Shown: piece by piece, positions 16,745 through 25,970 of the stretch
Layout: each line of letters starts with the position of its first letter
Numbering within the stretch: the first letter of the stretch is position 1
Origin: Sphingopyxis sp. Root154
Lineage (GTDB): Bacteria > Pseudomonadota > Alphaproteobacteria > Sphingomonadales > Sphingomonadaceae
Direction of reading: 5' to 3'
Assembly: GCF_001427105.1 (NCBI RefSeq)
Contig: NZ_LMGI01000004.1
Coordinates: 248,001 to 312,000, forward strand
Length of the DNA stretch: 64,000 bases
The notes under the pieces: model-generated
What the model was told of the DNA's origin: nothing
The model's input: the letters and a program-made list of their open reading frames with translations, nothing else
Database searches by the model: none
Position numbers and translations under genes: made by a program

Positions 16745-17779
16745 ATGGACTTCAAGGCCATGACCGACGACGAGCGTTGGGAAGCAGTACAGGCGCGCGA
16801 CAAGGCGCAGGACGGCCGTTTCGTCACCGGGGTGCTGACCACCGGCATCTATTGCCGGCCAAGCTGCGCGGCGCGCCATCCCTTGCGCCAGAATGTCCGC
16901 TTCTTCGCCGACGGCGACGCGGCGCGCGCCATGGGCCTGCGTCCGTGCAAACGCTGCCTGCCCGACGATGTCGCGCGCGACGAAAATGCGGTGATCAAGG
17001 CGATCGCGGCGATCAAGGGCAGCGAGGAGCCGCTCGCGCTCGGCGACCTTGCCGCGCGCACCGGCTATTCGCCGACGCATTTCCAGCGCGTCTTCACCCG
17101 TCATACCGGCCTTTCGCCCGCGGCCTATGCCCGCGCCCTCCGCGAAGAGCGCGCGCGGCAGGCGCTGAGCGACGGCAGCCGGGTGACCGACGCGATTTAC
17201 GACGCGGGCTTTTCGGGGCCGTCGCGTTTCTATCAGAATATGGAAGGCCGCATGGGCATGACGGCGTCGGCGTGGGTCAACGGCGGCAAGGACACGGTGA
17301 TCCACTGGGCGGTCGTGCCGACCAGCCTCGGCGAAATGCTCGTCGCGGCGACCGGGAAGGGCGTATGCCGCCTGAGTTTCGACGAAGGGCGCGAAGCCTT
17401 GGAAGAGCGTTTCCCTGCGGCCGAACTGGTCGAGGGCGGCGAAGAGTTTGAAGCTCTGCTGAAACAGGTGGTCGACGCGGTAGAGGCGCCGGTGAACGGC
17501 TTCGACCATATCCCGATCGACGTGAAGGGCACCGCCTTTCAGGAAGCGGTGTGGCGCGAACTGCGTAAGATTCCCGCGGGCGAGACGCGCAGCTATGCCG
17601 ACATTGCCGCCGCGGTCGGCAAGCCCAGGGCGGTGCGCGCGGCCGGAAGCGCCAACGGCGCGAACAATGTCGCGGTGCTGATCCCGTGCCACCGCGTGGT
17701 ACGCAGCGACGGAACGCTCGGCGGCTATGCCTATGGCCTGCCGATCAAGGAAGAATTGCTCAAGAGGGAGAGTTTTTGA
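16745..17779 (+). CDS. ada: Bifunctional Ada: DNA methyl-phosphotriester/O6-methylguanine repair and AraC-type regulator
   Basis: A 344-residue three-part protein. The N-terminal domain holds the zinc cysteines 37, 41, 67 and 70 (YCRPSCAARHP and CKRCLPD); Cys37 is the expected phosphotriester methyl acceptor. An AraC-type helix-turn-helix follows at about 85-165 (LAARTGYSPTHFQRVFTRHTGLSP). The C-terminal O6-alkylguanine transferase has IPCHRVV with active Cys315. Methylated Ada activates alkylation-repair genes, usually including its own. The start is the ATG at 16745; a TTG two codons earlier is less likely. Confidence 0.96.
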   Translation: MDFKAMTDDERWEAVQARDKAQDGRFVTGVLTTGIYCRPSCAARHPLRQNVRFFADGDAARAMGLRPCKRCLPDDVARDENAVIKAIAAIKGSEEPLALGDLAARTGYSPTHFQRVFTRHTGLSPAAYARALREERARQALSDGSRVTDAIYDAGFSGPSRFYQNMEGRMGMTASAWVNGGKDTVIHWAVVPTSLGEMLVAATGKGVCRLSFDEGREALEERFPAAELVEGGEEFEALLKQVVDAVEAPVNGFDHIPIDVKGTAFQEAVWRELRKIPAGETRSYADIAAAVGKPRAVRAAGSANGANNVAVLIPCHRVVRSDGTLGGYAYGLPIKEELLKRESF

Positions 17780-18537
17780 TGTCGGACAAGGTTGCTGAAT
17801 TTCGCGCGCTGCACGTCCCCGGCGATCCGCTGATCCTGATCAACATCTGGGATGCGGGGAGCGCGAAGGCGGTTGCGGCCGCCGGCGCGAAGGCGATCGC
17901 GACGGGAAGCTGGGGCGTTGCGTCGGCGCACGGATCGTCCGACGGCGAGAATTTTCCGCTCGAAGCGGCGCTCGCCAACCTTGCGCAGATTCTGGCGGTC
18001 ACCGATCTGCCCGTCACGATCGATATGGAAGCGGGCTATGGCGACGATCCCGCCGCGGTGGGCGAATCGGTGGCGCTGGCGCGCGAAGCCGGTGCGGCCG
18101 GCATCAATATGGAAGACCGGCTGCCCGGGCAGAAGGAACTGCTCGCCATTGCAGATGCCGCCGCACGCTACCGCGCTGCCGCCGACACCGGCATCTTCGT
18201 CAACGCGCGCTGCGACCTGTTCCTGGGGCAGGATGCGGCGAAGGACGGCGACGCGCTCGTTGCGGCAACGCTCGAACGCGCGCGCGCCTATGCCGACGCG
18301 GGCGCGGGGTCGCTGTTCGTGCCCTTCCTGCTCGACCCCAAATGCATCGACGCGATCTGCGACGCCTCGCCGTTGCCGGTGAACATCCTGCGCGGCAAGG
18401 GCGGCCCGACGCACAAGGAACTCGCCGCGCTCGGCGTTGCGCGGATCAGCCACGGGCACCAGCCGTGGGCGGCGGCGATGGCGTGGCTGGCGGGGCAGAC
18501 CAAACAGGTATTGGGCGGCGCCGAACCCGATTATTGA
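17779..18537 (+). CDS. Isocitrate lyase / PEP mutase family protein
   Basis: A 252-residue TIM-barrel protein whose ATG overlaps the ada stop by one base. It shows LINIWDAGSAKAVAAAGAKAIATGSWGVA, the metal-binding DMEAGYGDDP, and AGAAGINMEDRLPGQ. The 3-residue KKCGH catalytic loop of true isocitrate lyases is not seen, and NARCDLFLG takes the place of later motifs. It therefore probably acts on another C-C or C-P bond (carboxyphosphonoenolpyruvate mutase or methylisocitrate-lyase-like). Pairing with ada may be incidental co-transcription. Confidence 0.85.
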   Translation: MSDKVAEFRALHVPGDPLILINIWDAGSAKAVAAAGAKAIATGSWGVASAHGSSDGENFPLEAALANLAQILAVTDLPVTIDMEAGYGDDPAAVGESVALAREAGAAGINMEDRLPGQKELLAIADAAARYRAAADTGIFVNARCDLFLGQDAAKDGDALVAATLERARAYADAGAGSLFVPFLLDPKCIDAICDASPLPVNILRGKGGPTHKELAALGVARISHGHQPWAAAMAWLAGQTKQVLGGAEPDY

Positions 18538-18544
18538 CAAAAGG

Positions 18545-20101
18545 CTAGTCGTCGTCGGCGTCGCCGGCGACGGCTTCTTTGCCAGTGCCCGCGGCGCCCG
18601 CGCGGCGGCTCTGCATCGCCTCTAGCCGCGCGAGCATCGCTTCGCCCCGGCCATTGTCGTGCGGATCGAAGGCCACCGTTCGCGCCAGCCGCACCGCACG
18701 ATCGAACTCGCCCTGATTCGCGAGCGCGAAGGCATAAGCGACCCGCATCTCGATATTTTCCGGCGTGAGGACGAAGGCGCGCTCGAGCGCCTTGATCGCC
18801 ATCTCGCTCGGCCGTTTACCTTCGGCCAGAAAGCTGTCGAAATAGGCGTAGAGCGGCACTGCGTCGTCGGGATCGGTGCGGTTGGCGAGCTGGATCGGCC
18901 TCCGCGCCTCGCGCCATGCGGCGGCGTCATCCTCTCCCTTTTCGCGCAGTTGATACAGCTTCAGCCGTCCGAGCAGGACATTGGCGCGGACATGGTCGGG
19001 CTTGGCCGCGAGCACCTTGTCCAGCGCGGCCTGCATCGCCGCAAGGTCGCGCTTGTCGCTGTCGATGTCCCATTCGGCGGCCGCAAGCTCGAACTGGACG
19101 TCAGCATTGGCTGGCTGTGCGGCTGCCAGTTTGCGCAGCGTATCGCGCGCTTTCGTCAGCCGCGCCGCGTCGCCGCGCGCATTCAGCCGTTCGAGCCGCG
19201 GCAGGATCACGGCATCTTCGTCCGCCGACAGCGGGGTGATCTTGATGTTGGTCGAGATAGGAACGGCATCGCGCGTGGTGCGGTAGCTGAGTTTGCCCTC
19301 GATATAGCGGTTCAGATCCTTGTCGAGCAGCGCCAGGTCGCCAAAGGCGTCGGTCGCCGCCTGTTTGGGGTCGGTCCCGTTGTTGATCGCACTCGTATAG
19401 GCGTTGATCTGGTCTCCCCGCGCGGCGCTGTGGAGGAGCATGTGGGTCAGGACCCATGCGCGGCCGTAATAGACATCCATCTGGCCGCTGTTGCGCATCG
19501 CGCCCGGTTGTTCGAACAACAGCCTCTCGGCCGGAATTTTTGGCATCGCGAGCAGGCCATAAGCGCGGCGGTAGACCGGATGGCCGATCATCGCGCGGCC
19601 CTGCTTGTCGAAATCGACGGTCGAATAATATTCGGCGAACCCTTCGATCAGCCACGACGGAAAGGCGGCGCGCAGGTGGCGCTTCATGAAATGGTGGCTG
19701 TATTCGTGGAACAGCACCTGCTGCGAAGCCGATGTACCGGTGACGCTGCTGCTGCCATTCTGGCGAAAGGACATGGCGAAGCTGCCGTCGCGGTCCTGCC
19801 GATAAAAGCCCGCGATTGACGCATTGCGCGATCCCGTTGCCAATTCCGCGACGTCGGGCGCGGCGGGCACCAGATAGATCGGCAGCTTGCTTTCCTCGCC
19901 GGGCGTTTCGACCTTGAAGAGCAGGCGCAGCGTGGTGTCGAACCGCTGCAGATTCTGGGCGAATTCGCGCAGCGATTTCTCGTTGCTCTCGCTGTAGATG
20001 ATGAAACTGTCGGTGTCGGCGCGAAGCCATTTGGCCTCGGCAGCCCCCGCCATCCCGATCGCCGCGATCCCGGCCAGCAGGCCCAAACCGATTCTCTTCA
20101 T
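18545..20101 (-). CDS. Exported HExxH peptidase-like protein with TPR repeats
   Basis: A 518-residue protein with a signal peptide (residues 1-23). The zinc motif HEYSH lies at residues 132-136, with a downstream Glu in WLIEGFAEYYS, as in gluzincin (peptidase MA-like) proteins. The second half is alpha-helical with tetratricopeptide-like repeats (AMQAALDKVLAAKPDHVRANVLLGRL; ALERAFVLTPENIEMRVAYAFALAN). Such periplasmic proteins are common in sphingomonads; substrates are unknown. It converges on the isocitrate-lyase-like gene, with 7 bases between them. Confidence 0.78.
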   Translation of the reverse strand: MKRIGLGLLAGIAAIGMAGAAEAKWLRADTDSFIIYSESNEKSLREFAQNLQRFDTTLRLLFKVETPGEESKLPIYLVPAAPDVAELATGSRNASIAGFYRQDRDGSFAMSFRQNGSSSVTGTSASQQVLFHEYSHHFMKRHLRAAFPSWLIEGFAEYYSTVDFDKQGRAMIGHPVYRRAYGLLAMPKIPAERLLFEQPGAMRNSGQMDVYYGRAWVLTHMLLHSAARGDQINAYTSAINNGTDPKQAATDAFGDLALLDKDLNRYIEGKLSYRTTRDAVPISTNIKITPLSADEDAVILPRLERLNARGDAARLTKARDTLRKLAAAQPANADVQFELAAAEWDIDSDKRDLAAMQAALDKVLAAKPDHVRANVLLGRLKLYQLREKGEDDAAAWREARRPIQLANRTDPDDAVPLYAYFDSFLAEGKRPSEMAIKALERAFVLTPENIEMRVAYAFALANQGEFDRAVRLARTVAFDPHDNGRGEAMLARLEAMQSRRAGAAGTGKEAVAGDADDD

Positions 20102-20172
20102 TCTGCGCCCCCGCGTCGAAACCCCTGGGGGATGCTGCCAGCACGCCCGGTTACAGTAAAGCCCTGTTACGG

Positions 20173-22341
20173 CTAAACAAAGCTGTAGGGGTCGATGTCG
20201 ATTGCGAGGCGCGCTTTTGCGGGCCAGTCGACGCTGCCGACCCACTCGCGGATCGTGCCCTGCAGGTCGAAGCTGCGCGGGGCGTGGAGCAGCAAGCGGA
20301 AACGGTGGCGGCCGCGCAGCATCGCGAGCGGCGCGGGGGCGGGCCCGTAAACGGCAAGACCTTCGGCGACCGGAGCCTTCGCCCCCAGCCGCTGCGCGAC
20401 GCCGCGCGCGACCTCGATATCCTCCGACGAAATGACAAGCGCGGCGAAGCGGCCATAGGGGGGGGCGCCGGCGAATTTGCGCGCCGCGGCTTCGGCCGCA
20501 TAAAATCCGTCGCGGTCGTTCGCGACGAGCGCCGCCATCACGGGCGCTTCGGGAACGCGCGTCTGGATCAGCACCTCGCCGGGCTTCACCCCGCGCCCGG
20601 CGCGCCCCGCGACCTGCGCAATCTGCTGGAAGGTGCGCTCGGAGGCGCGGAGGTCGCCGCCGTCGAGCCCGAGGTCGGCGTCGACGACGCCGACGAGCGT
20701 GAGGTTCGGGAAATGATAGCCCTTGGTGACGAGCTGCGTCCCGATGATGATGTCGACCAGCCCGCCCTCGACATTGTCGACGAACTCGGCCGCCTTCGCG
20801 GGCGACCAGAGCGTATCCGAGGTGACGATCGCGACGCGCGCCTCGGGTAAGCGCAGCGCGACCTCGTCGGCGACGCGCTCGACGCCGGGGCCGCACGCGA
20901 CGAGGCTGTCCTCATCCTCGCATTCGGGGCAGAGCCGCGGCGGCGGCATGACATGGCCGCAATGGTGGCACGCGAGGCGGTGGACGAGGCGGTGCTCGAC
21001 CATCCATGCGGTGCAGTTCGGGCACTGGATGCGGTGGCCGCAGGTGCGGCAGAGCGTCAGCGGTGCGAAGCCGCGGCGGTTGAGGAAGAGCAGACTCTGC
21101 TCGCCCTTCTGGAGCCGGTCGGCGAGTGCGTCGACGAGCGGCGGCGCGAGCCAGCGGCCGCGGTCGGGCGGGTCCTGCCGCATGTCGATCGCCGCGAGGT
21201 CGGGCAGCGTCGCGCCGCCGAAGCGCGCCGGGAGGACGATATGGCGGTAGCGTCCCGCCTCGACCATCGCGAGGCTTTCGAGCGCGGGGGTCGCGCTCGC
21301 GAGGACGACGGGAAGCCCTTCGAAATGTCCGCGCATCACCGCGACGTCGCGCGCGTGATAATGGACGCCGTCCTCCTGCTTGAAGCTCGTCTCGTGCGCC
21401 TCGTCGACGACGATGACGCCGAGGTTCGCATAGGGCAGGAAGAGCGCCGAGCGTGCGCCGACGACGATCTTGGCCTCGCCTGCGGCGATGCTGTGCCAGG
21501 CGCGGCGGCGCTCGGTCGAGCGCAGGCCCGAGTGCCACGCGACGGGCTCGCAGCCGAAGCGCGCGGCAAAGCGCGTCAGCATCGGTTCGGTCAGCGCGAT
21601 TTCGGGGAGCAGCACCAGCGCCTGCTTGCCCGCATCGATCGCGGCGGCGATCGCCTCCATATAGACTTCGGTCTTGCCCGACCCGGTGACGCCGTCGAGC
21701 AGCAGCGTGTCGAATTTCGCGGCGTGCACCGCGTCCTTGAGCTGCGCGGCGGCGGCGGTCTGTTCGTCGGAAAGGTCGGGCGGGGCAAAGCCGCTGTCGG
21801 GCTCGGGGTAGGGCTGGTCGGCCGAGACGGTGACCGCTTCGAGCGCGCCGGTGTTCACGAGCCCGCGGATCACCGCGTCGCTGACCTCGGCGAGCGTCGC
21901 GAGTTCGCGCACCATGCCCTGCCGCTCGCCGATCGCCTCGAGCGCGACGATACGCTGCGGCGTCATCCGCGTGGGCAGTTCACCGGTGGCGCGATATTCG
22001 ACGATCGGGCGGCGTGCGTCGGCGAAGGCGACCCCCGGCAGCACCATGCGCAGCACCGCGCCCGGCGGCGCGAGATAATAGTCGCTCGTCCATTCGACGA
22101 GGCGGCGCAAGGGGGCGGGCACCGGCGGGACGGGCACGACTTCGTAGAGATTGCGCAGGCGATTGTCGCCGACCGCCTCGGGCGCGCCGAAGCTCTCATC
22201 CTCCCACACCACGCCGCCCAATCGCCGCGGGCCGAGCGGCGCGACCACGACGCTGCCTAGCGGCGCCTCGCTTTCGCGCGGGACGCGATAGTCGAGCGGG
22301 CCGAGGGCGGCGGTGAGGAGGAGGACGCGGGCGCGGGTCAT
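20173..22341 (-). CDS. priA: Primosomal replication restart helicase PriA
   Basis: A 722-residue superfamily-2 helicase. Walker A GVTGSGKT lies at residues 217-224; VVDEAHE is motif II. Between the helicase lobes is the zinc module with eight cysteines (CRTCGHRIQCPNC ... CHHCG ... CPEC). IIIGTQLVTKGYHFPNL and QIAQVAGRAGRG complete motifs IV-VI. PriA reloads the replisome at stalled forks. It starts at ATG 22341. Confidence 0.97.
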   Translation of the reverse strand: MTRARVLLLTAALGPLDYRVPRESEAPLGSVVVAPLGPRRLGGVVWEDESFGAPEAVGDNRLRNLYEVVPVPPVPAPLRRLVEWTSDYYLAPPGAVLRMVLPGVAFADARRPIVEYRATGELPTRMTPQRIVALEAIGERQGMVRELATLAEVSDAVIRGLVNTGALEAVTVSADQPYPEPDSGFAPPDLSDEQTAAAAQLKDAVHAAKFDTLLLDGVTGSGKTEVYMEAIAAAIDAGKQALVLLPEIALTEPMLTRFAARFGCEPVAWHSGLRSTERRRAWHSIAAGEAKIVVGARSALFLPYANLGVIVVDEAHETSFKQEDGVHYHARDVAVMRGHFEGLPVVLASATPALESLAMVEAGRYRHIVLPARFGGATLPDLAAIDMRQDPPDRGRWLAPPLVDALADRLQKGEQSLLFLNRRGFAPLTLCRTCGHRIQCPNCTAWMVEHRLVHRLACHHCGHVMPPPRLCPECEDEDSLVACGPGVERVADEVALRLPEARVAIVTSDTLWSPAKAAEFVDNVEGGLVDIIIGTQLVTKGYHFPNLTLVGVVDADLGLDGGDLRASERTFQQIAQVAGRAGRGVKPGEVLIQTRVPEAPVMAALVANDRDGFYAAEAAARKFAGAPPYGRFAALVISSEDIEVARGVAQRLGAKAPVAEGLAVYGPAPAPLAMLRGRHRFRLLLHAPRSFDLQGTIREWVGSVDWPAKARLAIDIDPYSFV

Positions 22342-22407
22342 GGGCTGCGCAGGATATAGGGCGGCGGGTAAAATAGGAAAGCGCGGGGAGCGGTGCCCCT
22401 CATTCTT

Positions 22408-22488
22408 TCGTCATGCCGGACTTGATCCGGCATCCATTCCTGCGCCCTCGGCATAGACCCCGGATCAAGTCCGGGGTGACGAAGGAGG
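22408..22488. repeat. REP-like long palindrome
   Basis: The halves CGTCATGCCGGACTTGATCC and its inverted counterpart (GGATCAAGTCCGGGGTGACG) flank a short spacer between priA and the PepSY gene. This is the GTCATCCCGGACTTGATCCGGG type dispersed in many alphaproteobacterial genomes. Confidence 0.75.
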
Positions 22489-23577
22489 TTAGGCGGAGGC
22501 GAGCGCCGCCTTCTTCACCACCCGCTTTGCCGGCTTTGGCCGCCTGAACCAGAACGTCCACACCGCAAGGCTCCCGAGCATCGTCAGCGACAGGCCCGAG
22601 ATAGTGAGCACGCTGCGCCACGCCCAGCCACCGACCTTCGACGCGTGGATCGGAAAGGCCATGTTGAACGCCTGGGCGCCCGGGGGCAGCGCGAGCGCGT
22701 CGCGCGCGCCGAGCACTTCGCCCGTGGCGGCGTCGAACGCCAGCGTCGTGCGGCCGTTGGGCAGCCATTCGGCGGGCTGTTTCATGCGCAGGCTGATCGG
22801 GTCGCCGTCTTTGCGCGGCAGGCTGAGGATACGGAATTCGGCGTCGGGAAAGCGGCGACGCGCTTCGGTCAGCATCGCGGTGTAGTCGGGCTTTCCGGCG
22901 AGCGGACCGCCCTTGTATTTGGGCGGGTCGAGCGCCTTTGCGGTCTCGGCGACCGGGCCGAAGGGCGCGACGACCCCGAGCGCGAACGGACGAAAGATCA
23001 TCATCGTGCCGGTGACGATCGAGATCAGCAGCAGCGGCGCGACGATAATGCCGAGGTCGCGGTGCTGCCACACGATCGACGGGCGCGACATGCGCTTGGG
23101 CCAAAGCCGGAACTGAAAGGTCTTGCGCGTGCGCCACCACAGGATCACGCCGCTGATCACGAAGAACAGCCCGCACAGCCCCGCGATGCCGATCACCCAT
23201 TCGCCATTGTCGCCCGCGAACAGATGGTGGTGGAAATCGAAGATCCAGAGCTCGGGCCGCTCCCACTGGCTCGCCCAGCGCGTCACGATATCGCCCGACT
23301 GGCTGGCATAGGCGCCGGCCTCCTTGCCCAGACGGAGCTGGTGGAGGCCGAAGCGCTCGTCGGCATAGATGATGCCCTGCGCGCCCGGCGCCGCCATCAG
23401 CTTCTCGGTGGTCGCGGCGACCGTCGCGAGGTCGCCGCGCAGCGGATCGCCGGTACCCGGAAAGCCGATCCACAGATGCTCGTAGAGCAGGATCGTGCCC
23501 GACAGGCCGAGCAGCGCGAGCACGAGGCCGATCAGCCCCCCCGTCCAGCGGTGCAGCGTGTCGAGCAGCTTCATCAT
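22489..23577 (-). CDS. PepSY-associated membrane protein
   Basis: A 362-residue protein of the PepSY-TM family. It begins LLDTLHRWTGGLIGLVLALLGLSGTILLYEH, carries IFDFHHHLFAG and HRDLGIIVAPLLLISIVTGTMM, and ends with a hydrophobic helix before a basic tail. Four membrane helices and paired His residues suggest a heme- or flavin-linked reductase, the common interpretation for such genes beside siderophore receptors. Its ATG overlaps the stop of the TonB receptor by 4 bases, so it is co-translated and probably iron-regulated. ATG 23574 is an alternative start. Confidence 0.87.
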   Translation of the reverse strand: MMKLLDTLHRWTGGLIGLVLALLGLSGTILLYEHLWIGFPGTGDPLRGDLATVAATTEKLMAAPGAQGIIYADERFGLHQLRLGKEAGAYASQSGDIVTRWASQWERPELWIFDFHHHLFAGDNGEWVIGIAGLCGLFFVISGVILWWRTRKTFQFRLWPKRMSRPSIVWQHRDLGIIVAPLLLISIVTGTMMIFRPFALGVVAPFGPVAETAKALDPPKYKGGPLAGKPDYTAMLTEARRRFPDAEFRILSLPRKDGDPISLRMKQPAEWLPNGRTTLAFDAATGEVLGARDALALPPGAQAFNMAFPIHASKVGGWAWRSVLTISGLSLTMLGSLAVWTFWFRRPKPAKRVVKKAALASA

Positions 23578-25826
23578 CAGAAACGGTAATCCCAGCCGAG
23601 CGTGAAGGTCCGCCCGCGTCCCGCGAAATAGGACAGCTGGTCGCTTGGCAGGCGCGTATCGCTCGAATAGTCGATATATTGCTTGTTGAAGAGATTCTGC
23701 GCCGACAGGCTGATCCCGCCAAAGCCCGTCTGGTAGCGGACATAGGCGTCGGTCAGCGTGTAGCCGCCGAAGTCATTGTCAGCGAGTTTCAGCGGGTGGT
23801 TCGGATTGGCGTCGTCGGCGGCGCGTGCCTTGCCGTCGAAGCGGCGCTTCATATACACCTGCGTCTGGACGCGCGCCGAGAAGGGGCCACTGCTATAGCT
23901 CGCCGCGAGATTGAGGCGGTCGGGCGAGATGTTGACGCCGTCGAGGTCGCTGTCGACCTTGCCGTCGGGCACCGCATCGCTGTCGAAACGGCCGATCAGA
24001 TGCGCATAGCCGATATTGAGCTTGAGCCCGTCGATCGGCGTCTGGACGCCGAGGTTGACCTCGAGCCCCTGAATTTCGACGCGCAGGCGCTGGACGTCGA
24101 AAATGCGGTCGGGGCGCGTGATGAGCAGCTGGCCCTTGTCGCTCGACGACCAGAAATAGGCGGCGCTGGCGTCGAGCGGCCCGCGCTTCACTTCGAAGCC
24201 GATCTCGCGGTTGTTCGACACGACGGGCGAAATATCGAGGAAATTGTCGATGTCGACCCCGGTTCGGTTCACGCCGCGCGTGATGCGGCCGATGTCGGGG
24301 ACGGTGAAGCCCTCGGCATAACTCGCATAGGCGCGGATGCCCGCCCAGGGTTCGACGATCACGCCGCCGTTGATCAGCAGGTCCTCGAACTTGGGCTTGC
24401 CGCCGGCAACGTCGACACCGCCATAGCTCGCGAGGCCGCACGGCACGGGCTGCGTCGCGGGCGGCGCGGGGCAGGCGACGAAGGTGGTCGAGGCGAGCGT
24501 GTGGAAATCGTCGATCTTGATCTTCACATTTTCCCAGCGGACCCCGCCGGCGATGCGGACGACGCCGTCGAACAGCGCAAGGTTCGCCTGCCCGAAGGGC
24601 GCGAGGCTCTGGAAATCGCTCGGCGGCACCCAGACGCGGTTCGTTGCGATCAGCGCCTGCTCGGTCTTGTCGACGAGCGCGTCGAAGCCGATCGTCAGCG
24701 TCAGATCCTCGAAGCCGGGAACCGCGCGTTCGTAGCTGAACTTGGCGCCGAGTTTGCGGCTGCGATTCTGCGACTGGTCGAACAAGCTATTCACGGGCGC
24801 GATCGCCGGATCCTGGAAGGTCGCGATCGGGGCGATTTCGCCGCCGAACGTGTCGCGGCTGCGGTTGAAGAAAATCTGGCTGACGAAATTGCCGCCCCAA
24901 AGGTCGGTGTCGGTCAGCGACAGCGCGACGCTTTCGGTGCGGTTGGCCGCGGGAACGCCCGGCGGGGTGCCGCGCACGGCGCTGGTGGGCAAGCCGAGCG
25001 CCCGGTTTCCCGGGATTGCGACATAATCGCCGTCGCCCTTCAGTTCGAAACGGCTCGCGATCAGGTCGAGGCGTGCGCTCGGCGACAATTCATAGCCGAG
25101 GCGTGCGAAGAAGTTCGTTGCCTTGCTGTCCTGCGTTTCGCCTTGCGTCAGGTTGAGCCCGATCGGGCGGCCCCTGGCGTCCGAAAAGACACCGCGGATT
25201 TCATAAGTCGCGCCGACGGTCGCGTCGAACCGGCCCGCCTTATACTGGACGAGGCCGCCGGCCTTGCCGCCCATTCCGGCCTTCGAAAAATCATTGTCGG
25301 CGGTGCCCTGCAGCAGGAAGCGGCCCGAAAGACCCTCGTCCTTCGGCGCGCCAACGGTCACCTGGTTGACGATGCCGCCGGTGCCGCCGATGCCCTGCAG
25401 CGCATTCGACCCGAAGATCAGCTCGACACGGTCGACGAAAAAGCCGTCGATCGTGAAACCGTCGCGGCTGCCGTCGCGCATCGGGGTCGATTGCGGAATG
25501 CCGTTGATCGCATAGAGCGGCGAGCGCCCGCGCAGCGATTCGCCCGAACCCGAAAGCTTCTGCCGCGTCGGCGAGAAGCTGGTGGTCAGGTTCGCGACCG
25601 CATCGGTGACCGAGCCCGAAATCGCGAGCTGCTGGTTGAGCGCATCCTTGCCGATGATGTCGATCGTCAGCGGCAGCGCGTTCGGCGGCAGGATCGTGCG
25701 CGCCGCGGTGACAACGATCGTCTCGCCCGCCGCGCTGTCCTCGTCGACGGGGGCGCCGTCCTGCGCAAAGGCGGGGGACGAAAGCGCGGTGCTGAGCAGC
25801 GCGGCGGCGGCAATTTTGCGAATCAT
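23577..25826 (-). CDS. TonB-dependent receptor (probably iron/siderophore)
   Basis: A 749-residue outer-membrane receptor with a signal peptide, a TonB-box-like ETIVVTAART, and a plug domain (ISGSVTDAVANLTTSFSPTRQKLSGSGESLRGRSPLYAINGIP). The beta-barrel ends in the aromatic GRTFTLGWDYRF. The ATG at 25826 follows AGGAG. A Fur-box-like sequence lies 27 bases upstream and a PepSY membrane protein follows. This supports ferric-siderophore uptake, although the ligand cannot be read from sequence. Confidence 0.92.
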   Translation of the reverse strand: MIRKIAAAALLSTALSSPAFAQDGAPVDEDSAAGETIVVTAARTILPPNALPLTIDIIGKDALNQQLAISGSVTDAVANLTTSFSPTRQKLSGSGESLRGRSPLYAINGIPQSTPMRDGSRDGFTIDGFFVDRVELIFGSNALQGIGGTGGIVNQVTVGAPKDEGLSGRFLLQGTADNDFSKAGMGGKAGGLVQYKAGRFDATVGATYEIRGVFSDARGRPIGLNLTQGETQDSKATNFFARLGYELSPSARLDLIASRFELKGDGDYVAIPGNRALGLPTSAVRGTPPGVPAANRTESVALSLTDTDLWGGNFVSQIFFNRSRDTFGGEIAPIATFQDPAIAPVNSLFDQSQNRSRKLGAKFSYERAVPGFEDLTLTIGFDALVDKTEQALIATNRVWVPPSDFQSLAPFGQANLALFDGVVRIAGGVRWENVKIKIDDFHTLASTTFVACPAPPATQPVPCGLASYGGVDVAGGKPKFEDLLINGGVIVEPWAGIRAYASYAEGFTVPDIGRITRGVNRTGVDIDNFLDISPVVSNNREIGFEVKRGPLDASAAYFWSSSDKGQLLITRPDRIFDVQRLRVEIQGLEVNLGVQTPIDGLKLNIGYAHLIGRFDSDAVPDGKVDSDLDGVNISPDRLNLAASYSSGPFSARVQTQVYMKRRFDGKARAADDANPNHPLKLADNDFGGYTLTDAYVRYQTGFGGISLSAQNLFNKQYIDYSSDTRLPSDQLSYFAGRGRTFTLGWDYRF

Positions 25827-25852
25827 TATCAACTCCTGTTCGCAGGGGCCGC

Positions 25853-25871
25853 TAATGAGAGCGATTCGCAT
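25853..25871 (-). promoter_or_regulatory. Probable Fur box
   Basis: Read on the minus strand, TGCGAATCGCTCTCATTA matches the inverted-repeat form TGAGAATNATTCTCATTA at 14 or so of 18 positions. It lies between the TonB receptor start and the divergent patatin gene, in the right place to repress the receptor operon when iron is ample. Confidence 0.7.
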
Positions 25872-25970
25872 AGGCAAGGAAAAACCCGCGAGCCGGACGC
25901 GGTATCGCGACTTTCGCTTGCGCTGTGGAAAATTCGCCACAGTGCCGAAAAGCGCGCTATCAGCTTGCCG

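Noticed and set aside
23679..25970. Upstream extension of the patatin frame, giving a 1534-residue protein
   Set aside because: The extension runs antisense through the whole TonB receptor gene and has no domain; the patatin domain begins at 25971.
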